Source: Toxorhynchites rutilus septentrionalis
Lineage: Eukaryota; Arthropoda; Insecta; Diptera; Culicidae
Direction of reading: 5' to 3'
Assembly: GCF_029784135.1 (NCBI RefSeq)
Contig: NC_073746.1
Location: 244,748,307-244,812,306 of the forward strand
Length of the DNA: 64,000 nucleotides
The translations under genes were made by a program, and so were the position numbers. The notes below the pieces were generated by a model that worked only from the letters and a program-made list of their open reading frames with translations, was not told the DNA's origin and did not search any database. Shown here piece by piece: positions 12,001 through 23,154 of the stretch (position 1 is the first letter of the stretch; every line of letters begins with the position of its first letter).

Positions 12001-13757
12001 AGCCAATGTTCCAAGCTTTATGTAGAAAAATCGAATGTATTTAAAGATTTCGGAAACGTGGAACCCCCGAAAATCTTCAAACGTATTTAGCCCTTGAGAA
12101 TCAGTTCAAAAATTTGATCAAAGAGAAAAAACGTGCTTGTTGGCGAAATTTCGTGGGTGGTTTGTCACGAGAAACGTCAATGAAAAAAATATGGAAAGTG
12201 GCTCGAAACATGAGAAATCGCTCTAATATTGTTCGAGATATACCACAAGATAGGTACGATCTTGATTCCGAGTTTTCAATGGTAGAATTCTCTCTTGCTC
12301 TCCTTTCATGTAACAATTCTGCTCCGGGATCGGATAGAATTAAGTTCAACTTGTTGAAAAACCTCCCTGATGTGGCGGAACATCGCTTGTTGAATTTATT
12401 CAATCGGTTTCTGGAGCATAATATTGTTCCAGATGATTGGAAACAAGTACGGGGACGAATGATTGTCTTGCGTTGCTTTCTTGAGAAACTCGTATGGCTT
12501 ACGCCGAAAAAAAACAAATGGCTTCAGTATTTTTGGACATAAAGGGGGCCTTTGATTCTTATTCTGTTAAGGTTTTGCCAGACAAATTACACTCTCGGGG
12601 TCTGCCGTCTCTATTGAATAATATGTTATATAACTTGCTTGGTGAGAAACATTTGAACTTTTCTCACGGAGATTCGGCAGTAAGTCGGTTCTCTTACATG
12701 GGCCTCCCCCAGGGCTCATGTTTAAGCCCCCTTTTGTACAACTTCTATGTAAGCGACATCAACAATTGCCTTACAAACAATTGCAGCCTAAGAAAACTTG
12801 CAGATGATGGAGTGGTGTCGGTCGTAGGATCAAACGAATCCGACCTGCATGAACCCTTACAAGATACTTTGAACAATGTTTCAACCTGGGCCATTGGGCT
12901 AGGTATCGAATTCTCCACGAAGAAAACAGAGATGGAGGTTTTTTTTCTAGGAAGCATAGACCCGCCAAACCAAAGCTTCAACTTTTGGGTAAACCAATCA
13001 CTCATGCTATGTCATTCAAGTATCTTGGGGTCTGGTTCGACTCCAAATGTACTTGGGGGCCCATATTAGGTATCTGTGTAAAAAATGTCAACAAAGAATA
13101 AATTTTCTCCGTACAATTACCGGCACCTTATTATGTTGTATCGAACAACTATTCTCTCAGTGATGGAGTATGGCAGTTTCTGTTTTCAATCAGCTGCCAA
13201 AACACAACTCATTAAATTCGAGCGAATTCAGTATCTTTGTCTCCGTATTGCGTTGGGATGTATGCCCTCAACGCATACCATGAGTCTCGAGGTTTTGGCA
13301 AGCATACTCCCACTAAAAGATCGCTTCAATTTAATATCTCTTCGGTTCTTCACCCGGTGTAAGGTCATGAACCCATTGGTGATCGGAAATTTTGAGCAGC
13401 TGATCGAGCTAAATTTTCACTCCGGATTCATGAGTTCATATCATGAATTCATCTCCATGCAGGTTGATCCTGTTTGTTTTGTGTTTGTTTTCCTGACTAC
13501 ATCAATACCTCTGTGTATTTTGATCTGTCCATGAAGAAAGATATCAATGGATATCCAGATTATCAACGCTCGAGGATCGCTCCAACGATCTTCGATGCAA
13601 AGTATGGGAGTATCAATTGTGATAATATGTACTTTACTGATGGGTCCATTATAAACGAGTCCACAGGATTTGGAGTGTTCGACGATTTTTTTAGCAGCTC
13701 ACACAGTCTTCAGTATCCTTGCTCAGTGTATATTGCTGAATTGGCAGCGATTCACTA
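9024..13757 (+). mobile_element. LOA/I-group non-LTR retrotransposon relic, split by an ITmD37E insertion
   Basis: ORF1 opens at ATG 9024 and runs in one frame to 10012, with in-frame stops at 9036 and 9093. It is Ser/Pro-rich at the N-terminus and ends in zinc knuckles (CNKCKSVGHTSDYC, CATCGEHEGKSC, CPYCGG). Degenerate endonuclease sequence follows at about 10170-10560. The element is then cut by the transposon at 10606-11895 and resumes. RT is at 12114-13060 with DIKGAFDS, GLPQGSCLSP and the LADDG box. The linker is at 13085-13470, and the start of RNase H (YFTDGS) at about 13630-13757. A deletion near 12450-12500 removes RT motifs, and many frames are broken. The 3' end is missing. It belongs to the same family group as the 190-2650 copy. 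Confidence 0.85.
10606..11895 (+). mobile_element. ITmD37E-type transposon, near full length, transposase broken
   Basis: A 1290-bp element bounded by TA (10604-10605 and 11896-11897), with inverted ends AAGGGTGTGTCACATCAAAT. The transposase starts at ATG 10758 with a helix-turn-helix (HRDIAKMLGIVQSTVSRVL). In-frame stops fall at 10917 and 11037, and frameshifts near 11335 and 11500 break it. The catalytic triad is still legible: Asp in VMDDETYVKADF, Asp in FWPDLASCHYS, and Glu in ELRPIEKYWA, the DD37E pattern known from mosquito elements. It sits inside the endonuclease-RT interval of the retrotransposon, so it inserted later. Confidence 0.92.
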
Positions 13758-13759
13758 GG

Positions 13760-14250
13760 CACAATTCTGTATGCAGGTTGAATGATTAAAAAAAATTCGA
13801 AACCAAAAAAAATACTGTACGCGCCGTGATCACTCGAACTGTTTACATCAGAATCTTATATTTATAGGAGGAAACTAAGTAAAGCCCCTGATAACACAGT
13901 GCATTAAAAAATCAACTTAAGCTCAAACTTGCGCTCTGAATGGTGTCAAATATGCACTCCGATGGGGCCATTACTTCATTACTTCATCGGCTTCAAATAA
14001 TGGCCGATTGAGTCAGATAAAATTTGGATACTAATTTGGGTACCTCAGTTAGAACTCACTTTCCACTACTATTAAGCATGTGTTCTATGGAGTTATAAAC
14101 AGAGGATACATGAATGAATGGAATGGATTTGATATTATATTTGATCACACAAATATACGCTTTCAGTTTCAATGCTTCGTGTGACTAATTCTTTTATGTT
14201 ATAACAATGTTGTAATACTACACCTAAAACTATTATGAATATCAGTCTAA
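13760..14250. other. Spacer, 3' flank of His-rich gene 2
   Basis: AT-rich sequence between the truncated retrotransposon and the stop codon of paralog 2. No gene or named repeat seen. Confidence 0.4.
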
Positions 14251-14252
14251 TT

Positions 14253-15373
14253 CTAATGCCAGAGATTGGGTTTCTTCTCCTTAGCGATGAATATCCTAAA
14301 CGGCGTAGGATTTTCCATATAGACCGGATGATGGACGATATCTGGGTATCGCTGTTCGACATGAACTGGCACTGGCTTTGAAACCCGAATCACGTTGATA
14401 TCCTTATGCGCTGAATCCTCAACGGCTACTTCCACTGGACTCTTCGCATGAGTATCAATATGACGAGGGATTATTTTCTCAAAATGCGCCGAATGATCAC
14501 TATGGTAGGCAGCAATTGGTACAATATGCTGATTGTTGATTAGTGGCTTCTGACTACCAATTAACTGCTGGTAAGGTTGATAAGCAGTATATTCTTCGCC
14601 ATGTAGAGGCTCTCGGATGGCGATAGGTTTGTTAGGTCCGTTCGTGGGGCGCACATTCAAATGATCGCCGTGCACTGGATATTGTTTTTCAGAACGCAGA
14701 TGACTATGATTACCAATCGTGGTTGGATGCAAAACGGTATGACTAACGTGTTTAGTGAACGGATTGACGAGATGTCCCGGATGGCTACCGCTGAAAGCTT
14801 TCAAAGTTGATTTTCCGGCCAGAAGTTCGGTTGGATGTGCTGCTGGATATCCAGAATCATAGAGTAAGTGTTTCGGAATTGGTGAGTGGTTGTGTAACGA
14901 TACTGGATGCTGCTCCTTTTGAACATATTCTTTCTTTGGCACCCAAATGTGATCAGCCAGTGACGAGGGACGATATTGTGCATAACTATGCTGATGGTAG
15001 TGTTTCGATGAATCCCACGAATGCTGATTATTATGCGAGCTCGAATGATCATGATTGTTGTCCCGTTCATGGTTCTGATGATGGTCAACAATGTTTTGCG
15101 ACACATCTGGTTGAGACCACTTTTCTTTCTTATACTGAGCTAAATGTTGATGGTGGACATCATACCCATCATTGTGAGCATAATGTATGTGACCTTCCAG
15201 ATGATTCGTTCCATACGCATCTATACTTCGTTCTTGAATTCGCTTACTCCCATCCACCAAAGTACAGCAGATAACGGACAATGCAACTGTTATTTTGATG
15301 AATGTCTAAGAATATGGAAAATATTTGAATTGGACATAGGAATTAATTCAACAATTAAACAAATTACCTTCAT
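14253..15373 (-). CDS. Secreted histidine-rich protein, paralog 2 (352 aa)
   Basis: Exon 1 (15373-15368) encodes Met-Lys. A 62-bp intron (GTAATT donor, TTCTTAG acceptor) separates it from exon 2 (15305-14253). The signal peptide reads MKTFIKITVALSVICC, so a start inside exon 2 would lose half of it. About 44 of 352 residues are His, densest in the first 110 residues. Shared with the other paralogs are EKWSQPD near residue 62, WVPKKEYV, PTELLAGK, and a C-terminus INVIRVSKPVPVHVE ... VHHPVYMENPTPF. It is the shortest of the three, mainly through loss of middle repeat sequence, and its C-terminal motif is the most diverged. The function is not known. Confidence 0.85.
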
Positions 15374-15412
15374 GTTGACCTTCTCAAAGGTGTGGTTTGG
15401 GCAGTTGGTCAC

Positions 15413-15453
15413 AATCGAATGGTGCTCTTCGAAGAAGCACAGAGAAGTTTTAT
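15413..15453 (-). promoter_or_regulatory. Core promoter of His-rich gene 2
   Basis: Minus-strand TATAAA (15453-15448) lies about 30 bp upstream of CACCATTCGATT (15424-15413), the counterpart of the initiator-like motif of paralogs 1 and 3. A conserved CCAAACCACACCT lies between it and the ATG, as in paralog 1. Confidence 0.65.
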
Positions 15454-15459
15454 ATCCAT

Positions 15460-16090
15460 TCCACCGCGCTATGATAAATTTCAATCGTTTCACTTTTGCT
15501 TTCGTTGAATAAAATGCGCGCGGTGATATATTTTTTTTGGCCGGAAAACATTTGGTGCGTATCATCATGGCAGAGCCACAGTCGAAGTTTCAGAGCACGT
15601 ATGTAACAGGCGATTTTTATGGAGAAATTAATTGCCCTGAAATTGACTGATATAATACACCATGTGTAATATTATATTGCGAATTTTTTAATCGAATCAG
15701 GTTGTCTTATAATCAGATTCATCATGACTATACTTTTAGGCTCAATAACCTCATCTTAAGCAACAGGAACAAGTTCTGACAGTATTTCAAACCCAAATGG
15801 TAAGGTAATCTTTATTCTCAACAACAATTAGAATTACAGTTCCTCAGTCGTAGCCACCTTGCGTAGCCACAAAGAAGAATGTTTGAATGTGATTCCACAA
15901 AATCCAGACGGTTCGAAAAAGGGATATAGAACATTGATCTTTGTAATACAGTGTAATAAATTGAATTCAGATATTGAATACAGAAAGAAAAACACCGCAT
16001 CAATTTGACCTGACGCATGCGCGTTCTACCATTTTAACCCACATGAAAAGAACAATTCTTTAATTCTTAAGTTAGCTAGTAAATAAGTAT
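15460..16090. other. Spacer
   Basis: Upstream region of His-rich gene 2. No supported gene or element. Confidence 0.35.
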
Positions 16091-16096
16091 AGAGTA

Positions 16097-16505
16097 GTCC
16101 GAAAAGTTCGGTCGTTTTGGATTGAGAAATTTCTTTTATATTTGAGACGGACTCATTCCGTGACCATCTGAATTGTTAACCGTACCTCGTATCGAAATTT
16201 GATCCGACTGACTTGTGTAGTGAATTTAAACTCGAAGACATGGTATAGTTATATTACAGCTTGATAACGCACCGGCTTACACCGCTAAAGCCGTGACACC
16301 GTCGTATTCTTCAGACCTGGCCCCGTCAAATTATCACCTTTATGGTTCAATGCGGAGCAGCACTTCGTCGAATGTCGAAAAATGGGTCTGCGAATTGTTT
16401 TCGTCGAAGTGTTATTGAGATGGTATCCATAATTTACCCAAGAGATGGGCGAAATCAAACGGGGATTACTTCGAATAAAAATACATCGAGGTTCTCCTGA
16501 AAATT
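16097..16505 (+). pseudogene. mariner transposase C-terminal relic
   Basis: The frames give LDNAPAYTAKAV (second catalytic Asp region), then SSDLAPSNYHLYGSM (third catalytic region, with the expected Asp replaced by Asn), then WVCELFSSK and KRWAKSNGDYFE, the usual mariner C-terminus. The N-terminal two thirds are deleted. Confidence 0.75.
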
Positions 16506-16539
16506 AGGTGTATTCTTCATCAAGAAACCAAACAATTTC

Positions 16540-17240
16540 CATCGACTACAATCGAGATCAGCTATGGCGAATTATGGACTACGGTTTCCCGGATAAACTT
16601 ACGTGGTTGGTCAGAGGGACAATTAGTCGAGTGATATGTGTTGCTCGAGTATCAGAGACAATCTCAAGTCTCTAGGCAATGCTTCCGTGCTTGTTATTCA
16701 ACATTGTTTTCGGAAGGTGTGGTGAGAAGTGCAGGTATATATACGAGTGGCACGATCTTTAGGAAGTCCGCCAAGCTTTTCTGTTACACCGATAATATTG
16801 ATATCGTTGCACGAGCTTTTATCCGTACATCCGTGATCTTTGAGAATGATCCGTACATCAGACTAAAAGTTGAAGCCCGACGGATAAGTCTTGTCATGAA
16901 CGTGTCGATAACAAAGTGCATGAGAGGCTGAGAGGCTCTGGAGAAAATTATGCAAACATAGTTCGTTTTCTTAGTTCCACTGATGACTGCTTGACAGCGA
17001 CACCAGCAGAGAAATTAGAAGAAGTATCATAGCAGGGAATCGGGCTTATTTCGGACTCCGAATAAAGTTCGCCGTCGCACGAAACTAACCATCTACAAGA
17101 CACTGATTAGCTAGTCATCTGCGGCCTCGAGGCCTGAACTATGCTTGTGGAAGACCAAATAACCAAGAACTGCAGCAGCCACTCATTATTCGCTCAGCGG
17201 ACGATTATGATGGGCTGGGCATGTTGTAAGAACATCGAAC
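16540..17240 (+). pseudogene. RTE-clade non-LTR retrotransposon fragment
   Basis: The frames give AYDSIDRDQLW near 16550 (RT domain start) and, near 17075-17115, RRRTKLTIYKTLI, a motif typical of the RT C-terminal region of RTE elements such as mosquito JAM1. It is heavily decayed, with stops in every frame. Confidence 0.65.
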
Positions 17241-17544
17241 GTCAACCCGATAAAAATGCTTATCAACAACTAACCGAATGGAACGAGAGCCGCGCCAAAG
17301 CCTTTAGGTAAGTGTAAAAACGCATTGGGTGGCTTTCCCGCGCGGAATTAGCAATGACAGGCCACCGCGGGGGCTCGAGAAGGATATGTGAAAAAGATAA
17401 AACACACATAGCGGGCGGTCAAAAGTCACTGTTGTATGGTTCCAAATTCGCTGCGGTGGCTCGACGGATACGATGAGCCGCAACGGTTTTGTGAGAGTTT
17501 TAGTGTATATGCGCTTTTGAAAGTTGTACAATAAGCAAGGTACT

Positions 17545-18240
17545 TAGAAATGTACTATCAAGTGAGCCAACACGTCGAAATAACTGTGCGGTCATGTGGG
17601 AAAATGCAGAATTTGAAACGTTTGTGATCAACTTCACAATGCTAACTAAAAATCCGAGATATAGTGTGCGTGAGATAGCGGATGCCACTAATGCTCCCAA
17701 GCAACGGTACATCAGCATTTAATCAAGATGAGATATGTGAATCGATATGAAGTTCGGGTTCCACACCTGTTGACGGAGGTCGGCGGGCGATTTGCTTCTT
17801 TGCCTTTTTTTGCGACATAAAATGGATTCATTCAGAACGACTTGGTCTAAGGAAAATAGACCTTCAACTTTTGCGAAGCCTGGACTTCATCCGAAAAAGG
17901 TTCTTTTGTGCATTTGATGAGGCTGAAATGCTGTAGTATACTACTAGCTCCTTCCTCCAGGGGGTACAATGAATACTGACAGATATCTGTCAACTGGAAT
18001 TGGTAAGCCAACGGAGCGTAGTTTTCATCACGACAATGCAAGACTGCATGTTGCGTTGGCCGTAAGGCAAAAATTACTACAGTTTGATTGGGATGTTCTA
18101 CCTCATCCTCCGCACTCCCAAGACCTTGGTCCATCCGATTATTGCGTCTTCTTCTCCTTGAACATTTCTCTCCGTGTAAAACTTTCAAACGAAACGAAAC
18201 GACGAAAACGAAATAAAAGCGCACCAAGATGAATATTTTG
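17545..18240 (+). pseudogene. mariner transposase relic
   Basis: In order: a paired N-terminal domain trace (NPRYSVREIADATNAPKQ) around 17640-17705, then RYVNRYEVRVPHLL near 17735, then TWSKENRPSTFAKPGLHPKK near 17840-17900, then HHDNARLHVA at about 18025-18060 and HPPHSQDLGPSDY at about 18105-18145. The D,D34D spacing is kept, but multiple shifts and a gap between blocks destroy the frame. Confidence 0.75.
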
Positions 18241-18306
18241 CGTAAAACCTCCAACAATTTAATGAGGCTTCCTGAGAGATAGACGAAAGTTTTAAAACAG
18301 AATGGT

Positions 18307-18660
18307 TCATATATAATATCCTAAATCCATCTTAAACAACAAATATCGTGTACTCTTTTCGCATAATAAAAAAGGAAGAAACTTTTGGGACACCCTAGTA
18401 GATAATTCTTTACTAATCCCAACAACAACAACATATTCATGTTCTTGACGAAAAAGACCCCATTGGTTTCGTACCCCTCCAGGACATCCTTTGAATAGTG
18501 GCACGAAACTAGATCCGGCCAGAAGATCGTAGAGCCATCGTGTTGCTTCAACAGAGGATGCAGACGCTTCTGTAGACACTCCTTGAGGTAGATATGCCCG
18601 TTTACAGTCCCGATAGTCACGAACGGCGCACTCCATTTGTCACATGAGCAGATCACTTGC
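18307..18660 (-). pseudogene. ITmD37E-type transposase fragment
   Basis: The minus-strand frames give CSCDKWSAPFVTIGTVNGH, YLKECLQKRLHPLLKQHD, FWPDLVSCHYSKDVLEGYE and FVKNMN. These match the middle of the transposase at 10606-11895, including the second catalytic Asp. The rest is missing and no terminal repeats remain. Confidence 0.8.
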
Positions 18661-18726
18661 CAAATTTTTTATTTCTTGGCAAACTTTGGAAAGTGTTAAG
18701 TGTTTTCAAAGTGTTAATTACACGAC

Positions 18727-19891
18727 CAGAGTTGCCAACTATAATTTAAAAAAATCAGGGAGAGTGAAAATAAAAATCAGGATAAATCAGAATAGCTCAT
18801 AATGTCCGAAAAGTTCATCTCGATTTTTGGGAAAACAAAAACATCATTTTCAATCACATTATTATAACATAATTTTATATCCATAGTTCTGTTTCACAAT
18901 CTTCCGCCATCTTTCACACAGCTGCTTAAATATTCTATCCTCTCAGAACATGTTTGATTCCTCGTCGAAAACTGCTGCGAGCCATACATGTGAGAAACAG
19001 GTTGTTTGGTAGTAGCTCATAATACAGAATCCTTTCCAAATCCCACCAGAAACATTTTTCCAAATCCTTCTGGCGAAGACAAGATATGTTAAAGAATTAA
19101 TAAGCATGGTATATACCCTCGCATAAGCGGAAATGCTAGTGTTTCACCTGACTTTTTGATCGTTTATATTTTTTCTCGAAAAACCTACAGCATCACTACA
19201 GTCAATTGCAGAGAAATGAATATTCAAATTTTCACTGAATTCATCATCCATGCTTTGGAATGAATCTTTACTCAACAAATGAGGAAAGCATTTCAGCAGT
19301 GGAAGACTTGTTGAATTTTTCCTAATTTTTATGATATTTAGTACGGTTAAAGATATATTTACCACAGTCCCATCATTGAAGTTGATTCTACTCTGAATCA
19401 GACGAACAAATTATATATAAAATCTTTTTATACTGGCTGTGGATTCAAGAATTTTCTCTTGAGTAATTTTACACTCTACATTAATAACTCTGGGGATACC
19501 TCTACATACACAATATCCTCAATAAAGCAATGTTGTTCCTTAAACTTAATCTCGTTGTAATTTCATAAAGTCGTCGGGCAATCTGGCTTCATGAAATTTT
19601 CCAGCACTGTTTTGGAAAGTCACGAAACAATTGAGGGTAGAGATAGAAAAAAAGTTAAGTACAGCTTTGCGTCTAAGGAATTTAACTTAATTTAAGATAT
19701 ATACAAGTGCGAACCGGAGAACTATCATGACAGAAAAGTATATTGATTACGAATAATGTAAAGAGTACAAAAATCAAGAAAAATCAGGATCATTTCAGAA
19801 AATCAGGATAAATTGAGTGTTCGTTAGGATATCAGGGAGCGTGCTAAAAAGTCTGGGAAATCCTGAAAAATCAGGAAAGTTGGCATCTCTG
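18727..19891. mobile_element. Non-autonomous hAT-like element, 1165 bp
   Basis: The ends are CAGAGTTGCCAAC (left) and GTTGGCATCTCTG (right), inverted repeats with one mismatch. They are flanked by 8-bp duplications TACACGAC/CACACGAC (7 of 8 identical; 18719-18726 and 19892-19899). Sub-terminal AAATCAGGA-type motifs are clustered at both ends, as expected for hAT transposase binding. The interior is AT-rich and non-coding. Confidence 0.82.
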
Positions 19892-19904
19892 CACACGACT
19901 CCCA

Positions 19905-20410
19905 GCTTCAATATACGTCCAGATAGAAAAACCAGGAAGGTTGAGGTACGGGCTGCTGGGTGTCCCTAAATTTTTGGCGTATGGAAAAAAAGCCATCCAG
20001 CTGGTTCTTCGAAATATCAATAGAAACATTAGTATTGATTTTAACACCAACAATTATTCATACAGGTGGCATCTCCAAACCATTAGATGCCACCAAGTAA
20101 AACGCAGCCACCGAAATATTTCTTCTGAGAGAAGTATTTCAATCGCGTCCCTCCCAATGCGCTTTTATCCGTTCTTTGATGAAATGGCACTTTACTCTTG
20201 CTCTGGAGGACGCATTTAAATCATTCTTGATAGGCCTTAGCACGGATGTTGAATATATATTGGCTTCTCTGAGTATTTTACTCATGGATTGACCCGGACT
20301 AACGACGCAAATTCTTGGGTTAGACTCTTCGGAAAACCTTTCGAAAAACCATCGCGTCGCGGGCGTCCGCTTTCGAATTTTCGGGGCCTCACACCATTCT
20401 TAACAGATTT
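19905..20410 (-). pseudogene. Tc1/maT-like transposase relic
   Basis: Minus-strand frames give an N-terminal basic FESGRPRRD near 20350, a SKILREANISTSVLR-like segment near 20280, and, at about 19985-19925, FFPYAKNLGTPSSPYLNLPGFSIW. The last corresponds to the SPDLNPLDFSIW box of Tc1/maT transposases with both Asp positions changed. Dead and rearranged. Confidence 0.5.
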
Positions 20411-20486
20411 TTGATGCAGACGAATTTCATGCCATCATCTCAGATATCAGTGATACGTTTTGGGTGTAAACACATGGGTCTTTTAA

Positions 20487-21440
20487 TGTGAAGGTGGAAG
20501 CTAGCCATTGTAGTAGTATAGGTAAACCCACGTGTAAAAATGGGGTAATAGTGTTTGTGAGAGAAGAGCAAAGCACACGTAAATAGATCAATTCATTTAT
20601 CAGACTGTGTGGCGCTTCAACGACACGAGTCTTTGAATACATTTGAATTAAAAAAAAACAATTAAATACTAAAGTAAAATGTATGAACGATATGTGAAAT
20701 TCTGATTATACGTGAGCGTAACATGAGCAAATTTATAACACATGCGAATTGGGGCTCTTTTGGTATTAACAAGTTCTTCCGCATAGTTGATAGTTATTTA
20801 ATATTTTCGTTGATCGTATCCATATCGTATCGTTTCCATATATTCACGTTGGAGATCCTTAACCCTTCTCTTCGTTGGCCGAGGCATTTTAATTGAATGT
20901 ATTTATTGTTTTTGAAAGCATAGGCAGCCGTGGCAGCTCTGACTGCAATACAATTTTCTTACTCAATGTTAAAGTTGCTAAAACTTACATTATAGACCCA
21001 TTAAACGTAAAAATGATAATTGTATTGATATCAACTCAATTTTATTTTATTATTGACATGAAACGCTATGACTCAGGAATAACAATTTATTCAATGGTTT
21101 TTATAGCTGTTTCGATGACGTTGTCTGGCATCAGTGTCGAAAAAATAACGATGCTTTCACCAATACAAACAAAACCATTTCCGAAGATTGAAAAATTAAT
21201 ATTTAACTTTTAAGCACTAGCTCGAGTTTTCCGACGTTTTTCACTATCCAGTGCGACAGCAGATGAAAATTTAATATCTTATGAGTAATCGATTAGAGTT
21301 TGGTTGATATTAATTCATCGGAAGTGTGCGAAAACGTTCATTTTCTTCACACTGTTTCGCAAAATTATTGATTTTTGGGCGAGGGGTGAGGGAGGGAGAC
21401 GAAAGAAATGAGCGCCATTGTGGCAGCTTCCACCTTCACC
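20487..21440. mobile_element. TTAA-flanked non-autonomous element, 954 bp
   Basis: The sequence is bounded by TTAA (20483-20486 and 21441-21444), with inverted ends TGTGAAGGTGGAAGC and GCTTCCACCTTCACC. An empty version of the same target exists at about 29107-29122, where GGGTCTT runs straight into TTAAGCAACTTT. It has no transposase. TTAA targeting suggests mobilisation by a piggyBac-type enzyme, although the ends do not start with CCC. Confidence 0.8.
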
Positions 21441-21444
21441 TTAA

Positions 21445-22006
21445 GCAACTTTGCATACCGTTGATGGGGGTGAAAATGAGCTATGGGGGGAAATTGGGTC
21501 AAAAATGGAGAAAGTTGCTATTAGTAAAGTCTTGACAAATATTGCGAATATTTTTGAAAGCTGTGAGACGTTTAATAGGAGAGATATTTCCACAACTTAG
21601 AATGCATAATACTGCAACTGTAGTACAAATGGTTATTATCTGATAATTCATCAAAGTTTGATGTGTAAATAGCCATTAAATAACACCTCAGAAAAATCTC
21701 ATGCCCAGCATTATACAGAACTAATAAAATTGTAAATATTGGATAGAATTATTCTTTAAAGTCTTGCCACATGAGTCATTACTGATTTTGAACATCAATT
21801 TTTTTCCATCTTGACAAATATTGCGAATATTATTATAATAGTTTCGAAATAATCTCTTATTTACACTGAGTGGGGGTGAGAACGGGTCAAGCACAAAATT
21901 GAATTCCATGCCAAACCGATATAGTGATTGTCAGATTTTCAGGAAAATTTGTGGTTTTATTCCTCATCGTAAAATATAAGACCCGTATTTTTATTTTATT
22001 TTTCAT
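21445..22006. other. Non-coding, repeat-like flank
   Basis: Contains two copies of CTTGACAAATATTGCGAATA about 280 bp apart (near 21532 and 21814), and GGGGGTGA-rich patches. It is probably part of the dispersed repeat interrupted by the TTAA element. No gene. Confidence 0.35.
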
Positions 22007-22923
22007 CAGGGTGGTCATTTTATGGTGGTCCGAAAAATCAATAATTCATAACTTTTGAACTACTGGACCGATTTAGATGATCGATATATCAAATTAAAGC
22101 CAATGAGCTAGTTTTCTTTGAAAAACACTTGAAAAAAAAACAGATTTTGTTTTCGTAATTATTGATTGTAATTGTTTTTCATAGCTTACATGGTTTCAGA
22201 ACTAAGGTCACCATATATGTTACGAATTAAACATCAATAGTATTTTTTCCTGTAATAGTGCCCACCTTTCGATGTATGGACTACTTGTTGGAAAAAAGTG
22301 AAAGTTATTCATATAATTTTTTTGAGAATTTAAAAAAAAAATGTTTTTGATATAAATGGGTTTCAATTTTTAAAATAATTTCTTTTTAAGCGAATTTCTT
22401 TTAAATGTTGATATTTGAAACAATGAAATTGAAACAATTTCTTCCATTTCATCCTTTGACCAAAATGTTGTAGATATTATATTTTTCAAGTCATAATTTT
22501 TTGTGAAAAATCAAGACAACATGTTTGGCCTTTTTTAAAAAGTATTCCAATTCTTTTTTTGAATATTTCAAATATGCAAAGTTGCTTAAATGACCAATGT
22601 CTTCACAAACACAACGTTTCACTGCTATCTGCGATGGTGCTGTCCACGGCCAGTCGAGTTGGCATGGAATTCGTCTGCGGTGAAACACCATATGGCAACA
22701 TATGGTCTTCACAATCTCTGATGACGTTTTTTGGGCAAGCAGCAAACTGGTAAGCATTTGTTTATCGTGTATTTTCCCAAGATCACAATGAAATACCGTC
22801 AATGTTGTTTCGCGATGCTTGAAACTAATAACTGGCACGAACAAAATGGAAAATCTCACAAGATTAACGAAATGACTTGAAACAAAACGAAAACATTTTC
22901 GCATTTTTTATCGGCGCACCCTG
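22007..22923 (-). repeat. Dispersed element with CAGGGTG ends
   Basis: The ends are CAGGGTGGTC and its partial inverse GCACCCTG. The minus strand at about 22700-22580 matches the flanks at 20427-20486 and 29029-29125 (shared ATGCCAACTCGA...GCAGCACCATC...AGATAGCAGTGAAACGTT), so one repeat family is present at least three times here. A minus-strand open frame of 137 codons lies inside it, with no domain I recognise. Boundaries are approximate. Confidence 0.5.
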
Positions 22924-23154
22924 TAATCTCATGTATAATCTCACTCGACCCACGAATTCAGAGAAGAACCGGGTCATACGCAACTTCTGCAATTTGTCAT
23001 GATTTACCGCAGGACTAATCCTTGAATATGATGTAAAACGAACAATCAATACACAATGAAAATAATATTTGAAATATCTATTCAATAAATAATTTATTCA
23101 GAGTTCGCTCTCATACAATAAACTAGAAATCAGTCAACATAAGCTGTACTTCCT

